From the NCBI GenBank assembly GCA_030611105.1, contig JAUWQL010000027.1, positions 1 through 32,355 on the forward strand: DNA of 32,355 nucleotides, written 5' to 3'. Under the pieces are notes generated by a model, which saw only the letters and a list, made by a program, of their open reading frames with translations, was not told the DNA's origin and searched no databases. Shown piece by piece: positions 17,731 to 26,374 of the stretch. The translations under genes were made by a program, and so were the position numbers. The number at the start of each line of letters is the position of its first letter. Positions within the stretch are counted from its first letter, which is position 1. The DNA is from Bacteroidales bacterium (GTDB taxonomy: Bacteria; Bacteroidota; Bacteroidia; Bacteroidales; UBA12077).

Positions 17731-19668
17731 ATGAAAAAAATATGCTTAATAATTTGCTCTGTTTTAATAATTAATAACTTATTTTCTCAAGAGCTAAATA
17801 ATGAAGTCTTATTAACAATTGATGATAAAGAAATTACAAAAGAAGAATTTCAAAGAATTTATGATAAGAACAAAACCAACCTTTCGACTGGTGAAGTTAC
17901 TTCTGTAGATGAATATCTTGATCTTTTTATCAATTTTAAGCTTAAGGTTAATGAGGCGGAAAAGCTGGGACTTGATACAACACGGTCTTTCATAAACGAA
18001 TTTGAGGGATACAGGAAGCAGCTTGCACGTCCTTATCTTGTCGATAATATGGCAAATGAGAAGGTTATTAAAGAAGCATATGAAAGAATGCAATATGAGA
18101 TCAGGGCAAGTCATATTTTGATTAAACTATCCTATGATGCATTACCGGAAGATACTCTTGCTGCTTATAAAAAAGCAATGGATATCCGAAGGAGAGTTTT
18201 AAAGGGAGAACCATTTGAGAGTGTAGCCAAAGGCAGCTCCGACGATCCTTCAGTTAAGAACAATGGTGGTGATTTAGGTTATTTTACAGTGTTTCAAATG
18301 ATATATCCTTTTGAAAATGCGGTGTATAATTCTGAAATAGGAGAAATAACAAAACCTGTAAGAACCAGATTTGGTTATCATATTGTAAAAGTAACGGATA
18401 AAAGAAAAGCACGAGGTCAGATTAAAGTCGCTCATATAATGTTAACAGTTCCTCGAGGAACTACACCTGAAGTTGAAAAACAAAAGAAACAATTAATTAA
18501 TGAGTTGTATCACAGGGTTAAACAAGGTGATGATTTTTCCGAACTTGCAAAAGAGTATTCTGATGATAAGGGATCTGCAAGAAATGGAGGCGAATTACCT
18601 TGGTTTGGTGCCGGTAGAATGGTTGAAGAATTCGAAAAAGCTTCTTTTAAATTAAAAACAAATGGGGAAATTTCACAACCTGTTCGAACAGGTTTTGGTT
18701 GGCATATAATTAAAAGAATTGATCGAAAAGAGATTCCTGCTTTTGAAGATGCTGTTGCTGAAATTACGAGAAAAGTGGGAAAAGATCAAAGAGCCGATAT
18801 TGCACGTAAGTCGTTGATAAATAAATTAAAACTTGAATATAGTTTTATTGAAGAAAAAGAAAATGTTCCTGTAAAATATGATTCTATTGAAAATGTTTTT
18901 GTTTTGAAACAAGAATATTTAATGCAGGGTGCTAGTTTAAACAAAACATTATTTTCTTTTTTAGATAAGATTTATCTGGAAAAAGATTTTGCCAAATTTG
19001 TAGAAAATGAAAAAAACAAAAAGAAACTTAAACCATATAACTATAAAGTTTTATATGAAGAATTTATAGAAAATGAAATTCTGGAAGTTGAAGAAACAAG
19101 ATTAGAAGAAAAATATCCTGATTATAAATATTTGTTAAAAGAGTATCATGATGGAATGTTACTTTTTGAAATAACCGATCAGAAAATATGGTCTAAAGCT
19201 GTTGATGATTCAGTAGGTCTTAGAAATTTCTACAATGGTCATAAAAAGAGTTATATGTGGGATGAAAGGTGGAAAGGATCTCTTTACTTTTGTTCAAACG
19301 AACAGATATATAATAAAGTGTCGAAAATAGTGGTTAAGAAAAGTTTCGGAAAAAAAGTTACAAACCAAGATTTGTTAAAACAATTTAATACTGAAGAAGA
19401 AGTTTTAAAAATTACAACAGATATTTTTGAACAGGGAGAAAATGAAATTGTTGATTATTTTGTTTGGAATAATAAGCAAATCGATATTAACAAACAATAC
19501 ATAGTGCATAAAGGAAAGAAAATTGCTCCTGAGGTAAAGGAATTTAATGAATGTAAAGGCTTAGTCATTTCTGATTATCAGGATTATTTAGATAATGAGT
19601 GGATTAAAAGTTTACGCGAGAAATACAATATAATAGTAAATAATTCAGTTTTATCATCTATAAAATAA
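17731..19668 (+). CDS. Periplasmic peptidyl-prolyl isomerase with two parvulin domains
   Basis: The 645 residues start with a signal peptide (MKKICLIICSVLIINNLFSQ) and a SurA/PpiC-type N-terminal helical region. Two successive rotamase (parvulin) domains lie at about residues 125-222 and 233-331. Both have the RASHIL/VAHIML entry strand, the S-D-D-P-S/S-D-D-K-G-S loop, GG(D/E)L and FG(Y/W)HI(V/I)K. A further 310 residues of helical, lysine- and glutamate-rich sequence follow. It is probably a periplasmic chaperone/isomerase for outer-membrane proteins. The next gene starts 6 bases after its stop, so they are co-transcribed. The client proteins are not known from sequence. Confidence 0.88.
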   Translation: MKKICLIICSVLIINNLFSQELNNEVLLTIDDKEITKEEFQRIYDKNKTNLSTGEVTSVDEYLDLFINFKLKVNEAEKLGLDTTRSFINEFEGYRKQLARPYLVDNMANEKVIKEAYERMQYEIRASHILIKLSYDALPEDTLAAYKKAMDIRRRVLKGEPFESVAKGSSDDPSVKNNGGDLGYFTVFQMIYPFENAVYNSEIGEITKPVRTRFGYHIVKVTDKRKARGQIKVAHIMLTVPRGTTPEVEKQKKQLINELYHRVKQGDDFSELAKEYSDDKGSARNGGELPWFGAGRMVEEFEKASFKLKTNGEISQPVRTGFGWHIIKRIDRKEIPAFEDAVAEITRKVGKDQRADIARKSLINKLKLEYSFIEEKENVPVKYDSIENVFVLKQEYLMQGASLNKTLFSFLDKIYLEKDFAKFVENEKNKKKLKPYNYKVLYEEFIENEILEVEETRLEEKYPDYKYLLKEYHDGMLLFEITDQKIWSKAVDDSVGLRNFYNGHKKSYMWDERWKGSLYFCSNEQIYNKVSKIVVKKSFGKKVTNQDLLKQFNTEEEVLKITTDIFEQGENEIVDYFVWNNKQIDINKQYIVHKGKKIAPEVKEFNECKGLVISDYQDYLDNEWIKSLREKYNIIVNNSVLSSIK

Positions 19669-19674
19669 ATAGTT

Positions 19675-20532
19675 ATGATAAATGTTAATATAAAAAGAAT
19701 ACTCGTATTATTTTTTGTTGTTTTTGCATTTTCGTGTAGCAAAAGTAATAATGAAATTGAAGATAAACCTTTGGCAAAGGTGCATAATAAGTTTCTTTAC
19801 GAATCAGATATTAAAAGCTTGTTTAATTCAAATATTTCAAAAGAAGATAGTATAGTTGTGGCTAAAAACTATATAAATGATTGGATAAAAAAGCAATTAT
19901 TAATGCAAAAAGCTGAATTAAATTTAAATGAGGAAAGTAAAGATATTGAAAAGCAAATTGAAGATTACCGGTCGTCTCTTTTAATTTTCAGGTATAAGCA
20001 AGAGTTGATAAAACAAAAACTTGATACAATAATTACTAACCAGGAGATAGAAAATTATTATAACGAATACTCAGGTAATTTTATACTAAATCATAACATT
20101 GTAAAAGCATTATTTCTTAAGATATCAAAAGAAGCACCTGGAAATGACAAAGTTAAGCGCTGGTATAAATCTAACGACCCGGAAAATTTGTCAAGATTAG
20201 AGGATTATTGTTATCAGTATGCTACAAAATTTGATGATTTTGATAATAAATGGATCCCTTTTAATAATTTACTGATCGAAATCCCGACAAATATTAATGA
20301 TCAGGAAAGGTATTTAAGGTATAATAAATATATTGAAACAGAAGACGATTTGTTTTACTATTTTGTTAAAATTAATGAATATGGTTTAAAGAGTACAGTT
20401 CAACCTCTGGAATACGCACAGTTAAAAATAAAAAGCATTTTATTAAATAAACGAAAATTTACTTTTATTGACGAGCTTGAGAATACAATATATAATGACG
20501 CACTTAATCGTAACGAATTTATAATTTATTAA
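19675..20532 (+). CDS. Lipoprotein related to SurA-type chaperones, no parvulin domain
   Basis: 285 residues with a lipoprotein signal: MINVNIKRILVLFFVVFAFSC, lipobox AFSC with the modified cysteine at residue 21. After it comes a helical segment of SurA N-domain style (LAKVHNKFLYESDIKSLF, then NYINDWIKKQLLMQKAELNL). The rotamase-defining motifs seen in both neighbours (GG(D/E)L, FG-HI) are absent. The probable role is a membrane-anchored chaperone or partner of the two flanking isomerases. It lies 6 bases after the first and 11 bases before the second. The assignment is by fold pattern and context, not a certain family match. Confidence 0.7.
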   Translation: MINVNIKRILVLFFVVFAFSCSKSNNEIEDKPLAKVHNKFLYESDIKSLFNSNISKEDSIVVAKNYINDWIKKQLLMQKAELNLNEESKDIEKQIEDYRSSLLIFRYKQELIKQKLDTIITNQEIENYYNEYSGNFILNHNIVKALFLKISKEAPGNDKVKRWYKSNDPENLSRLEDYCYQYATKFDDFDNKWIPFNNLLIEIPTNINDQERYLRYNKYIETEDDLFYYFVKINEYGLKSTVQPLEYAQLKIKSILLNKRKFTFIDELENTIYNDALNRNEFIIY

Positions 20533-20543
20533 AATAATACAAT

Positions 20544-21902
20544 ATGAAGATTACTTTTTCAAAACAAATATTTCTAGTTCTGTTATTTATTTTCTCTGTT
20601 AGTATTGCCAACAGTCAGGAAAAAATGATGATTGATAGGATTGTAGCTACTGTTGGCGATAAAATAATTTTGCAATCAGATATAGAAAACCAGGTTTTAC
20701 AAATAATGTCGCAAGGATATGCAACTTCTTCAGATATGGATTGTGAAGTGTTACATCAGTTATTAACTCAAAAATTACTATTAACTCAGGCTGAGTTAGA
20801 CAGTATTGAGGTTGGAGTAAGCCGGATTGAGTCCGAATTAGAGCGTAGATTAATGTACTTTGTCAGACAGGTTGGCTCTGAAAAGAAACTAGAAGAGTTT
20901 TATAACAAATCAATTATAGAGATTAAAGAAGATTTCAGGCCTCTTATCGCAGAACAGTTGAAAACTCAAATGATGCAAAGTTCTCTTGTTTCTGGTATTG
21001 ATGCTTCTCCAAAAACTGTTAAGAAGTTTTATAAAGATCTTCCTGAAGATAGTATTCCAATGATTAATACCCAGTATGAAATTAATCAGATTTTAGTTTA
21101 CCCATCACAAAATGAAGATGCAAAAAATGAATCAAGGGATAAGCTTTTAAATTTGCGTCAAAGAATTATTGACGGAGAAAGATTTTCAACATTAGCTGTT
21201 TTATATTCTCAGGATCCGGGTTCTGCAAGAAGAGGTGGAGAACTGGGATTTAGATCAAGAGATGAACTTGATCCGGAATTTGCAAAGGCTGCTTTCAGGT
21301 TAACCGATGATGGAGGTATTTCCAGAATTATTGAATCAGAATATGGATTTCATATTATTCAGTTAATTGCAAAAGAAAGTAACCAGGTAAATGTTCGCCA
21401 TATATTAATTATTCCTGAAGTTAATATTGAGCAAAAGGTGGCTGCTAAAAATAAGCTCGATAGTATTTCAAACCTGATAAAGTTAGATAGTTTAAGGTTT
21501 GATAAAGCGGCTTTGATATTTTCAGAAGATGAGCAGTCGCGTTTAAACGAGGGTTTAATGGTTAATCCGATGACTGCTTCTACACGATTTGCCCTTGATG
21601 AGTTACCATCTCAGGAGTATAATGTTATAAAAAAATTAAAAGTTGGAGAAATATCTGAACCATTCGAGTCGAGAGATAAAAACGGTAAGATTGCTTATAA
21701 AATTATTAAGATTAAAAACCTAATTGAATCTCATAGAGCAAATCTAAATGATGATTATGAGTTAATAGAACAAATGACTCTCATGGGAAAACAACAAGGA
21801 GTTATTGAAGAATGGATTCAGGAAAAGAAAAAGAAAACATATATTCATATTGACGAATCATTTTTAAAATGTGAATTTTTAGAAGATGGATGGATAAAGT
21901 AA
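20544..21902 (+). CDS. surA: SurA-like periplasmic chaperone/peptidyl-prolyl isomerase
   Basis: A 452-residue protein with a signal peptide ending near NSQ (about residue 25). The SurA N-terminal domain follows (MIDRIVATVGDKIILQSDIENQ, then QLLTQKLLLTQAELDSIEV). A canonical parvulin domain lies at about 176-272, with YEINQILVYPS, YSQDPGSARRGGELGF and EYGFHIIQLIA. A second, weaker parvulin-like domain (VNVRHILIIPEV onward, about 283-385) is followed by a helical tail. SurA escorts unfolded outer-membrane proteins across the periplasm to the BAM complex. It is the third in a row of related proteins and lies 20 bases before the OstA-like gene. Confidence 0.88.
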   Translation: MKITFSKQIFLVLLFIFSVSIANSQEKMMIDRIVATVGDKIILQSDIENQVLQIMSQGYATSSDMDCEVLHQLLTQKLLLTQAELDSIEVGVSRIESELERRLMYFVRQVGSEKKLEEFYNKSIIEIKEDFRPLIAEQLKTQMMQSSLVSGIDASPKTVKKFYKDLPEDSIPMINTQYEINQILVYPSQNEDAKNESRDKLLNLRQRIIDGERFSTLAVLYSQDPGSARRGGELGFRSRDELDPEFAKAAFRLTDDGGISRIIESEYGFHIIQLIAKESNQVNVRHILIIPEVNIEQKVAAKNKLDSISNLIKLDSLRFDKAALIFSEDEQSRLNEGLMVNPMTASTRFALDELPSQEYNVIKKLKVGEISEPFESRDKNGKIAYKIIKIKNLIESHRANLNDDYELIEQMTLMGKQQGVIEEWIQEKKKKTYIHIDESFLKCEFLEDGWIK

Positions 21903-21922
21903 AATTTAGTTAAACCATTTTA

Positions 21923-23437
21923 ATGAAGAAATCTCTTTTTCGTATTATTCTACTATACTTCTTAAGTATTTTATCTGGTTCTGTGCTTTTTGCTCAGAAA
22001 AAGGAGCAAATATATATTAGGAATTCTGATTCATTTGAATATGACAAGAATATTGGGGAAGGCGTACGACGTTTTATTGGTAATGTAATATTCCAACACC
22101 TTAACGCTACCATGTATTGTGACAGTGCTTACATTTACAGTGGGCAAAATTTAATTCATGCATATAGCAATGTACATGTTAGCAGGGGAGATTCCTTGCA
22201 TATTTATGGTGATTTTATGTTGTATAATGGAGATACCGACATCGGTAAATTCAGAAATAATGTTAGGTTAGAAGATAAGGAAACTACTTTATATACCGAT
22301 TCGCTTAATTTTAATAATGCAACAAATATTGCCTATTATTTTGAAGGCGGTAAAACAATTGATGAGGAAAATACTTTAACAAGTGTAATAGGATATTATT
22401 ATGCTAACGAAGATTTATTTTTTTATAAAGATAGTGTAGTTGCTATAACACCAGATTATACAATTTATACTGATACATTAAAATATTATACCGAAGATAA
22501 GATTGTTTATTTTCTTGGGCCTACGAATATTTACAACGAAGAAAATCATCTTTATGCAGAAAATGGCTGGTATAAAACCCAGGAAAAAAAATTTCAGTTT
22601 AATAAAAATGCACGATACCAAAATAAAGAGAAAATACTTAAAGGTGATAGCTTATATTACGATGAGTTAAATGGAATTGGAATAGCAGTTCAGAATGTTG
22701 AAATGATTGATACTGCTGAGAACATGATTTTGAAAGGAAATTATGCTTATTATACCAAAGAACCTGAAAGTTTTCTTGTAACTGACAGTGCCTTGTTAAT
22801 ACAAATTTCTAATTATACCGATTCGTTGTTTTTACATGCCGATACAATTACTTCAAATCATGATACAAGTGGTTATAGGATTTTAAAAGCCTATCATAAG
22901 GTTAAAATATTTAAGGAAGATTTTCAGGCTCGGTGCGATTCAATGGTTTATAATTTTCAAGACTCTGTTATTACAATGTATACAGAACCAATTTTATGGT
23001 CAGAGGGCAGTCAAATGACCGCTAAAAAGGTAGAGGTATACATAAAAAACGAAAAAATTGATTTCTTTAAACTTATAAACACAGCTTTTATAATTTCACA
23101 GGAAGATACTTCTAGATATAATCAGATACGAGGGAAGGAGATGATAGGTTATATCAGAAATAATCAATTAAGCAGAATTGATGTGTTTGGTAATGGCCAA
23201 ACTATTTATTTTACCGTAGACGAAAAGGAAAACGAAATTGTAGGCGTAAATTTTTCAGAAAGCAGCGATATTATAATTTATATGAAAAATGGACAGGTTA
23301 GTAGAATTAATATGATAAAACAACCTGCCGGCACTTTATATCCTCTTGGTGAACTTGAAGAAACTAAACTGAAAGGGTTTCAATGGCTTGAAGACTTAAG
23401 GCCAAAATCAAAAATGGAAATATTCTTTTGGGAATAA
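21923..23437 (+). CDS. OstA/LptA-like periplasmic protein
   Basis: 504 residues with a signal peptide (MKKSLFRIILLYFLSILSGSVLFAQ). Repeated beta-strand units of the OstA/LptA type follow: phrases such as GNVIFQHLNATMYCDSAYIY, NVHVSRGDSLHIYGDFM, NNVRLEDKETTLYTDSL and NVEMIDTAENMILKGNYAYY. These fit a beta-jellyroll bridge like LptA or the periplasmic part of LptD. In Bacteroidota these OstA-like proteins are presumed to carry lipopolysaccharide to the outer membrane. It is longer than E. coli LptA (185 residues) because it has several repeat units. It is the last gene of the guaB/isomerase run and ends at a terminator. Confidence 0.82.
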   Translation: MKKSLFRIILLYFLSILSGSVLFAQKKEQIYIRNSDSFEYDKNIGEGVRRFIGNVIFQHLNATMYCDSAYIYSGQNLIHAYSNVHVSRGDSLHIYGDFMLYNGDTDIGKFRNNVRLEDKETTLYTDSLNFNNATNIAYYFEGGKTIDEENTLTSVIGYYYANEDLFFYKDSVVAITPDYTIYTDTLKYYTEDKIVYFLGPTNIYNEENHLYAENGWYKTQEKKFQFNKNARYQNKEKILKGDSLYYDELNGIGIAVQNVEMIDTAENMILKGNYAYYTKEPESFLVTDSALLIQISNYTDSLFLHADTITSNHDTSGYRILKAYHKVKIFKEDFQARCDSMVYNFQDSVITMYTEPILWSEGSQMTAKKVEVYIKNEKIDFFKLINTAFIISQEDTSRYNQIRGKEMIGYIRNNQLSRIDVFGNGQTIYFTVDEKENEIVGVNFSESSDIIIYMKNGQVSRINMIKQPAGTLYPLGELEETKLKGFQWLEDLRPKSKMEIFFWE

Positions 23438-23441
23438 AAAT

Positions 23442-23470
23442 AAAAGGGACTTTTTATTAAAGCCCCTTTT
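23442..23470. terminator. Bidirectional terminator between convergent genes
   Basis: AAAAGGGACTTT (23442-23453) pairs with AAAGCCCCTTTT (23459-23470) around TTATT with one mismatch. A/T runs on both sides let it serve both the OstA-like gene and the DUF2795 gene. Confidence 0.75.
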
Positions 23471-23476
23471 GTTATT

Positions 23477-23698
23477 CTAGTATTCATCTTCGTTAAAAAA
23501 GAAATCGTCTTTACTTGGATAATCAGGCCAAATGTCCTCAATACTATCATAAATTTCACCTTCATCTTCAATTCCCTGAAGATTTTCAATTACCTCTAAT
23601 GGCGCACCAGAACGAATACCATAGTCAATAAGTTCTTCTTTACTTGCTGGCCATGGTGCGTCTTCCAGTTTTGATGCTAATTCTAATGTCCAATACAT
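23477..23698 (-). CDS. Small acidic DUF2795 protein
   Basis: A 73-residue cytoplasmic protein starting MYWTLELASKLEDAPWPASKEELIDYGIRSGAP, which is the DUF2795 pattern of Bacteroidota (WPASK-ELIDYA-x-RxGAP). A helical pair is followed by an acidic tail rich in D and E (IWPDYPSKDDFFFNEDEY). Its function is unknown. It has a full Bacteroidota promoter directly upstream (23733-23761) and shares a terminator with the convergent OstA-like gene. It is monocistronic, widespread and strongly conserved in the phylum, so it is a real gene despite its size. Confidence 0.88.
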   Translation of the reverse strand: MYWTLELASKLEDAPWPASKEELIDYGIRSGAPLEVIENLQGIEDEGEIYDSIEDIWPDYPSKDDFFFNEDEY

Positions 23699-23732
23699 AA
23701 TATAATTAATTAATTATACTCTTAAAATTTTG

Positions 23733-23761
23733 CAAATATAGAAATAAAATTGAAAAACAAA
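23733..23761 (-). promoter_or_regulatory. Complete Bacteroidota promoter (-33 and -7) of the DUF2795 gene
   Basis: On the minus strand TTTG (23758-23761) is followed after 17 bases by TATATTTG (23733-23740), matching TTTG-N17-TAnnTTTG. This is the best promoter in the window, 34 bases before the ATG. Confidence 0.75.
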
Positions 23762-23770
23762 ACTTTTTTA

Positions 23771-24325
23771 TTAAATTCTCGGTTTCCAAGGTGTCTCTTT
23801 AGCATATAAATCTATAGAAAGCTTTCGCGAAAGAACAAATAAATAATCAGATAGTCTGTTTAAATATTGAATAACTTTCTCGCTATATTTAAACTGGTCT
23901 TGTACTTTTATAGAAGTTCTTTCAGCTCTTCGGCAAATATTTCTTGCAATATGGCAATATGAAACTATTGGATGCCCCCCGGGTAAAATAAATGATTTTA
24001 ATGGAGGTAAATCTTTTTCCATTTTATCAATCTCTTTCTCTAAAGCTTCAATATCTCGATCATATATTTCAGGAATTTTGATATTGCAATTATCGCAATC
24101 TGTTGCCAAGATTGATGCACATGTCATAAGCCTATCCTGAATTTCTATTAACTCAGATATCGCATGATCATCAATTTTTTGATCTCGTATTAATCCTATG
24201 TACGATATTAGTTCATCAATTGTGCCATAAGCCTCAATCCTGTCATGATACTTTGGAACTCTCGTTCCTCCAATAAGAGAAGTTTCGCCTTTATCGCCTG
24301 TTTTTGTATATATTTTTGAGTTCAT
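23771..24325 (-). CDS. Cob(I)yrinic acid a,c-diamide adenosyltransferase, PduO type
   Basis: This enzyme transfers adenosyl from ATP to cob(I)alamin to make coenzyme B12. The 184 residues start with the PduO N-terminal nucleotide-binding motif (KIYTKTGDKGETSLIGG, residues 4-20). Helical segments follow with YGTIDELISYIG, FILPGGHP, HIARNICRRAER and YLNRLSDYLFVLSR, all standard for the family and sitting at the trimer interface active site. The length is normal. The product probably serves methylmalonyl-CoA mutase or another B12 enzyme elsewhere. Its -7 box (24347-24354) suggests separate transcription from the ABC gene upstream. Confidence 0.95.
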   Translation of the reverse strand: MNSKIYTKTGDKGETSLIGGTRVPKYHDRIEAYGTIDELISYIGLIRDQKIDDHAISELIEIQDRLMTCASILATDCDNCNIKIPEIYDRDIEALEKEIDKMEKDLPPLKSFILPGGHPIVSYCHIARNICRRAERTSIKVQDQFKYSEKVIQYLNRLSDYLFVLSRKLSIDLYAKETPWKPRI

Positions 24326-24346
24326 AAATGCTGTTTTATGAAAGTA

Positions 24347-24354
24347 CGAAACTA
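24347..24354 (-). promoter_or_regulatory. Putative -7 box of the adenosyltransferase gene
   Basis: On the minus strand TAGTTTCG matches TAnnTTCG, 21 bases before the ATG at 24325. No -33 box is clear. Confidence 0.45.
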
Positions 24355-24386
24355 CTTAAAATTTGTTTAGATTTATTAACAAAAAA

Positions 24387-25091
24387 TTAATTAAACGATG
24401 CGGGATTAGGATTTATTTCATCTGATTCAATCATACCATCCATTAAACGAATAATCCTATGTGTATGTCTTGCAATATCTTCCTCATGCGTGACAATAAT
24501 TATTGTATTACCTCTTTGATGAATTTCATCAAATAAATTTAATATATCCCTGGATGTTTTTGAATCAAGGTTACCTGTTGGTTCATCGGCTAAAATAATT
24601 GATGGTGAATTTACCATAGCACGGGCAACAGCAACTCTTTGCTTTTGACCTCCCGATAATTCATTTGGTTTATGAGTGATTCTATCTTCAAGCCCTACAC
24701 TTATAAGTACCTCTTTGGCTTTAGCCAATCGGTCCTCTTTATTGACACCTGCATAAATTAGAGGGAGAGAAACATTTTCTAAAGCTGTATATCTGGGAAG
24801 TAAATTAAATGTCTGAAAAACAAAACCAATTTCTTTATTTCTTATTTCAGCTAACTGATCATCTCCCAAATGACTTACATTGGTGCTGTTTAAAATATAA
24901 TCTCCGCCAGTTGGTGTATCCAAACAACCAATTATATTCATCAGAGTCGATTTGCCCGAACCTGAAGGTCCCATTATGGCTACATATTCATTTTTATTTA
25001 TCGATAACGAAACAGATCGTAATGCACGTATTGTTTCGGTACCAACCTGGTAATTCTTTATTAATGTATTGATTTCTATTAGTTTGCTCAT
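24387..25091 (-). CDS. ABC transporter ATP-binding protein, LolD/MacB type
   Basis: A 234-residue ATPase with Walker A GPSGSGKS (41-48), Q-loop Q93, signature LSGGQ (145-149), Walker B ending in D169-E170 ([13 protein letters not shown]) and the switch histidine in [26 protein letters not shown] and [13 protein letters not shown] are typical of the MacB/LolD/FtsE group, which power lipoprotein release, efflux pumps or mechanotransmission rather than solute import. No permease gene is next to it, so the partner must lie elsewhere. The gap to the downstream adenosyltransferase is 61 bases. Confidence 0.93.
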   Translation of the reverse strand: MSKLIEINTLIKNYQVGTETIRALRSVSLSINKNEYVAIMGPSGSGKSTLMNIIGCLDTPTGGDYILNSTNVSHLGDDQLAEIRNKEIGFVFQTFNLLPRYTALENVSLPLIYAGVNKEDRLAKAKEVLISVGLEDRITHKPNELSGGQKQRVAVARAMVNSPSIILADEPTGNLDSKTSRDILNLFDEIHQRGNTIIIVTHEEDIARHTHRIIRLMDGMIESDEINPNPASFN

Positions 25092-25119
25092 TGTTAGGTG
25101 CTTGTCTGATTACGAAATA

Positions 25120-25127
25120 CGAATTTA
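25120..25127 (-). promoter_or_regulatory. Putative -7 box of the ABC ATPase gene
   Basis: On the minus strand TAAATTCG matches TAnnTTCG, 28 bases before the ATG at 25091. Confidence 0.4.
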
Positions 25128-25159
25128 ATCAATTTTAAAAGTATTACTGAATTTTTTAC

Positions 25160-25951
25160 TTAAAACTTAATAACATAATGTTGATATGACAATTCTTTCC
25201 TGAAAAAGATTAAACCCATTCGAAATATATCAACAGAAACTTTCACTTTTGGGTGATTCTTTATTTCAGCCCATGCTTCTTCCATTTCATCTGACCAGTG
25301 AATATCATCAAAAATAAAAATGGTTTCGTTATGAATTTTTTCTAAACATGAATTGAAATAATTGATAGTGTTTTGTTTTTTATGATTTCCATCGAAAAAA
25401 ACGAAATCGAGTTTATCATATTTTTCAAGAACAGAGTTTAGAATATTTCCAAAATCACCATGAATAAATTCAGTATGATGCTTAAATCCTGATGCTGTTT
25501 CTTTTGCAATTCTTATTTTTTCTTCAACACCTTCAATGCTTTTAAATTTTGATTGAGGAGCTGCCTGTGCAATATATGCACTGCTTATTCCTACAGATGT
25601 GCCAAGCTCAAGTATCTCCGTTGGATTAAAATATTTAATAAGATTATAAATTAGTTTCCCGTATTTTCGATTGATTGAAGATCTTTTTACGATTTTGCCA
25701 ATTGTTATTTTTTTGGATTTTTTATAGTTTGTTCCTGCTCCAATTTCATTAAATTCCAAAACTTCTTTTGATTTTCGAAGTTTATTATAAACATCAAATA
25801 CTTTATTTAAGGATTCATCATAACTTTTATTATTTAATACATTTATTATAAGATTATAAATAAATGGTGAATGAATTCCATGTCCTTTTTTATGCTTTGC
25901 AAAAAGCCAATATTTAATATACTTTAAAGCATATTTTAATTGAGAAATCAT
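25160..25951 (-). CDS. Class I SAM-dependent methyltransferase (O-methyltransferase-like)
   Basis: 263 residues with a Rossmann methyltransferase core. Motif I is ILELGTSVGISSAYIAQA (about residues 113-130), motif II is the acidic KSIEGVEE, and a FVFFDGNHKK segment carries the metal/substrate-side aspartate. The N-terminal GHGIHSPFIYNLI motif is characteristic of a Bacteroidota family annotated simply as methyltransferase. The catechol O-methyltransferase-like core suggests methylation of a small molecule, but the substrate is unknown. It is monocistronic, with a -7 box at 25989-25996 upstream and a 68-base gap to the ABC gene downstream. Confidence 0.82.
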   Translation of the reverse strand: MISQLKYALKYIKYWLFAKHKKGHGIHSPFIYNLIINVLNNKSYDESLNKVFDVYNKLRKSKEVLEFNEIGAGTNYKKSKKITIGKIVKRSSINRKYGKLIYNLIKYFNPTEILELGTSVGISSAYIAQAAPQSKFKSIEGVEEKIRIAKETASGFKHHTEFIHGDFGNILNSVLEKYDKLDFVFFDGNHKKQNTINYFNSCLEKIHNETIFIFDDIHWSDEMEEAWAEIKNHPKVKVSVDIFRMGLIFFRKELSYQHYVIKF

Positions 25952-25988
25952 ATTTTTAGATTATTAAAAAAAGCTTAATATTGTGAAA

Positions 25989-25996
25989 CAAAAATA
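25989..25996 (-). promoter_or_regulatory. Bacteroidota -7 promoter box of the methyltransferase gene
   Basis: On the minus strand TATTTTTG is an exact TAnnTTTG match, 37 bases before the ATG at 25951. Confidence 0.55.
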
Positions 25997-26118
25997 ATTC
26001 TTTTGAAATTCCAAATGACAAAAAACAATTAACAATTAACAATTAATTTCGAATAACCAAACTAATATAAACATATTAAGTAGTGAAATTATAAATTATA
26101 TTATAGCGGTTTTAGTGG

Positions 26119-26136
26119 TCCCGAAAGCTTTCGGGA
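26119..26136. repeat. Perfect 18-bp palindrome
   Basis: TCCCGAAAGCTTTCGGGA reads identically on both strands. A near copy (16 of 18) lies at 12953-12970. It could be a dispersed repeat, a transcription-termination hairpin or a protein-binding site. Confidence 0.75.
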
Positions 26137-26374
26137 TAGTGCTTTCGTGTTCCTGCCTGCCGCAGGCTGGTTTGTGGCATTTTTTATTAGCCACTAAATC
26201 ACTAAAACACGAAAACCCACAAAATATAAGAAATAAAAATAGGACATATAATACACAAGAAATCAATCAGTTAATAATAAAACGTTTTGTATAAACTACT
26301 GAAGCATAGTAAAAAATTACCAAGAGCGAACGGCGAAGCCTTCAACGGAGTTAAACTTTAGTTATTATTAGTTT

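Larger units (their letters stand above)
25952..26374. repeat. Repeat-rich intergenic region (423 bases, no gene)
   Basis: No open frame of note is present. It holds the promoter of the leftward methyltransferase, and tandem ACAATTA units at about 26028-26045. It also holds the perfect 18-bp palindrome at 26119-26136, GCCTGC-C-GCAGGC (26155-26167) and the hairpin GTGGC...GCCAC (26174-26194). Direct or inverted echoes of TTTAGTG and TTTCGTGTT occur on both sides (26111-26150 and 26190-26215). The phrase GAGCGAACGGCGAAGCC follows near 26324-26340. The whole looks like nested dispersed intergenic repeats. Confidence 0.6.

Noticed and set aside
23380-23589. Minus-strand open frame overlapping the DUF2795 and OstA-like gene ends
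   Set aside because: It runs through the shared terminator and overlaps the well-supported DUF2795 gene in another frame.
23816-23834. CTTTCGCGAAAG palindrome resembling the 18-bp repeat
   Set aside because: It lies in the conserved coding end of the adenosyltransferase (LSRKLS) and matches only partly, so coding constraint explains it.
26020-26345. CRISPR-like array
   Set aside because: The repeats differ in sequence and length and have no regular spacers; no cas genes are present.
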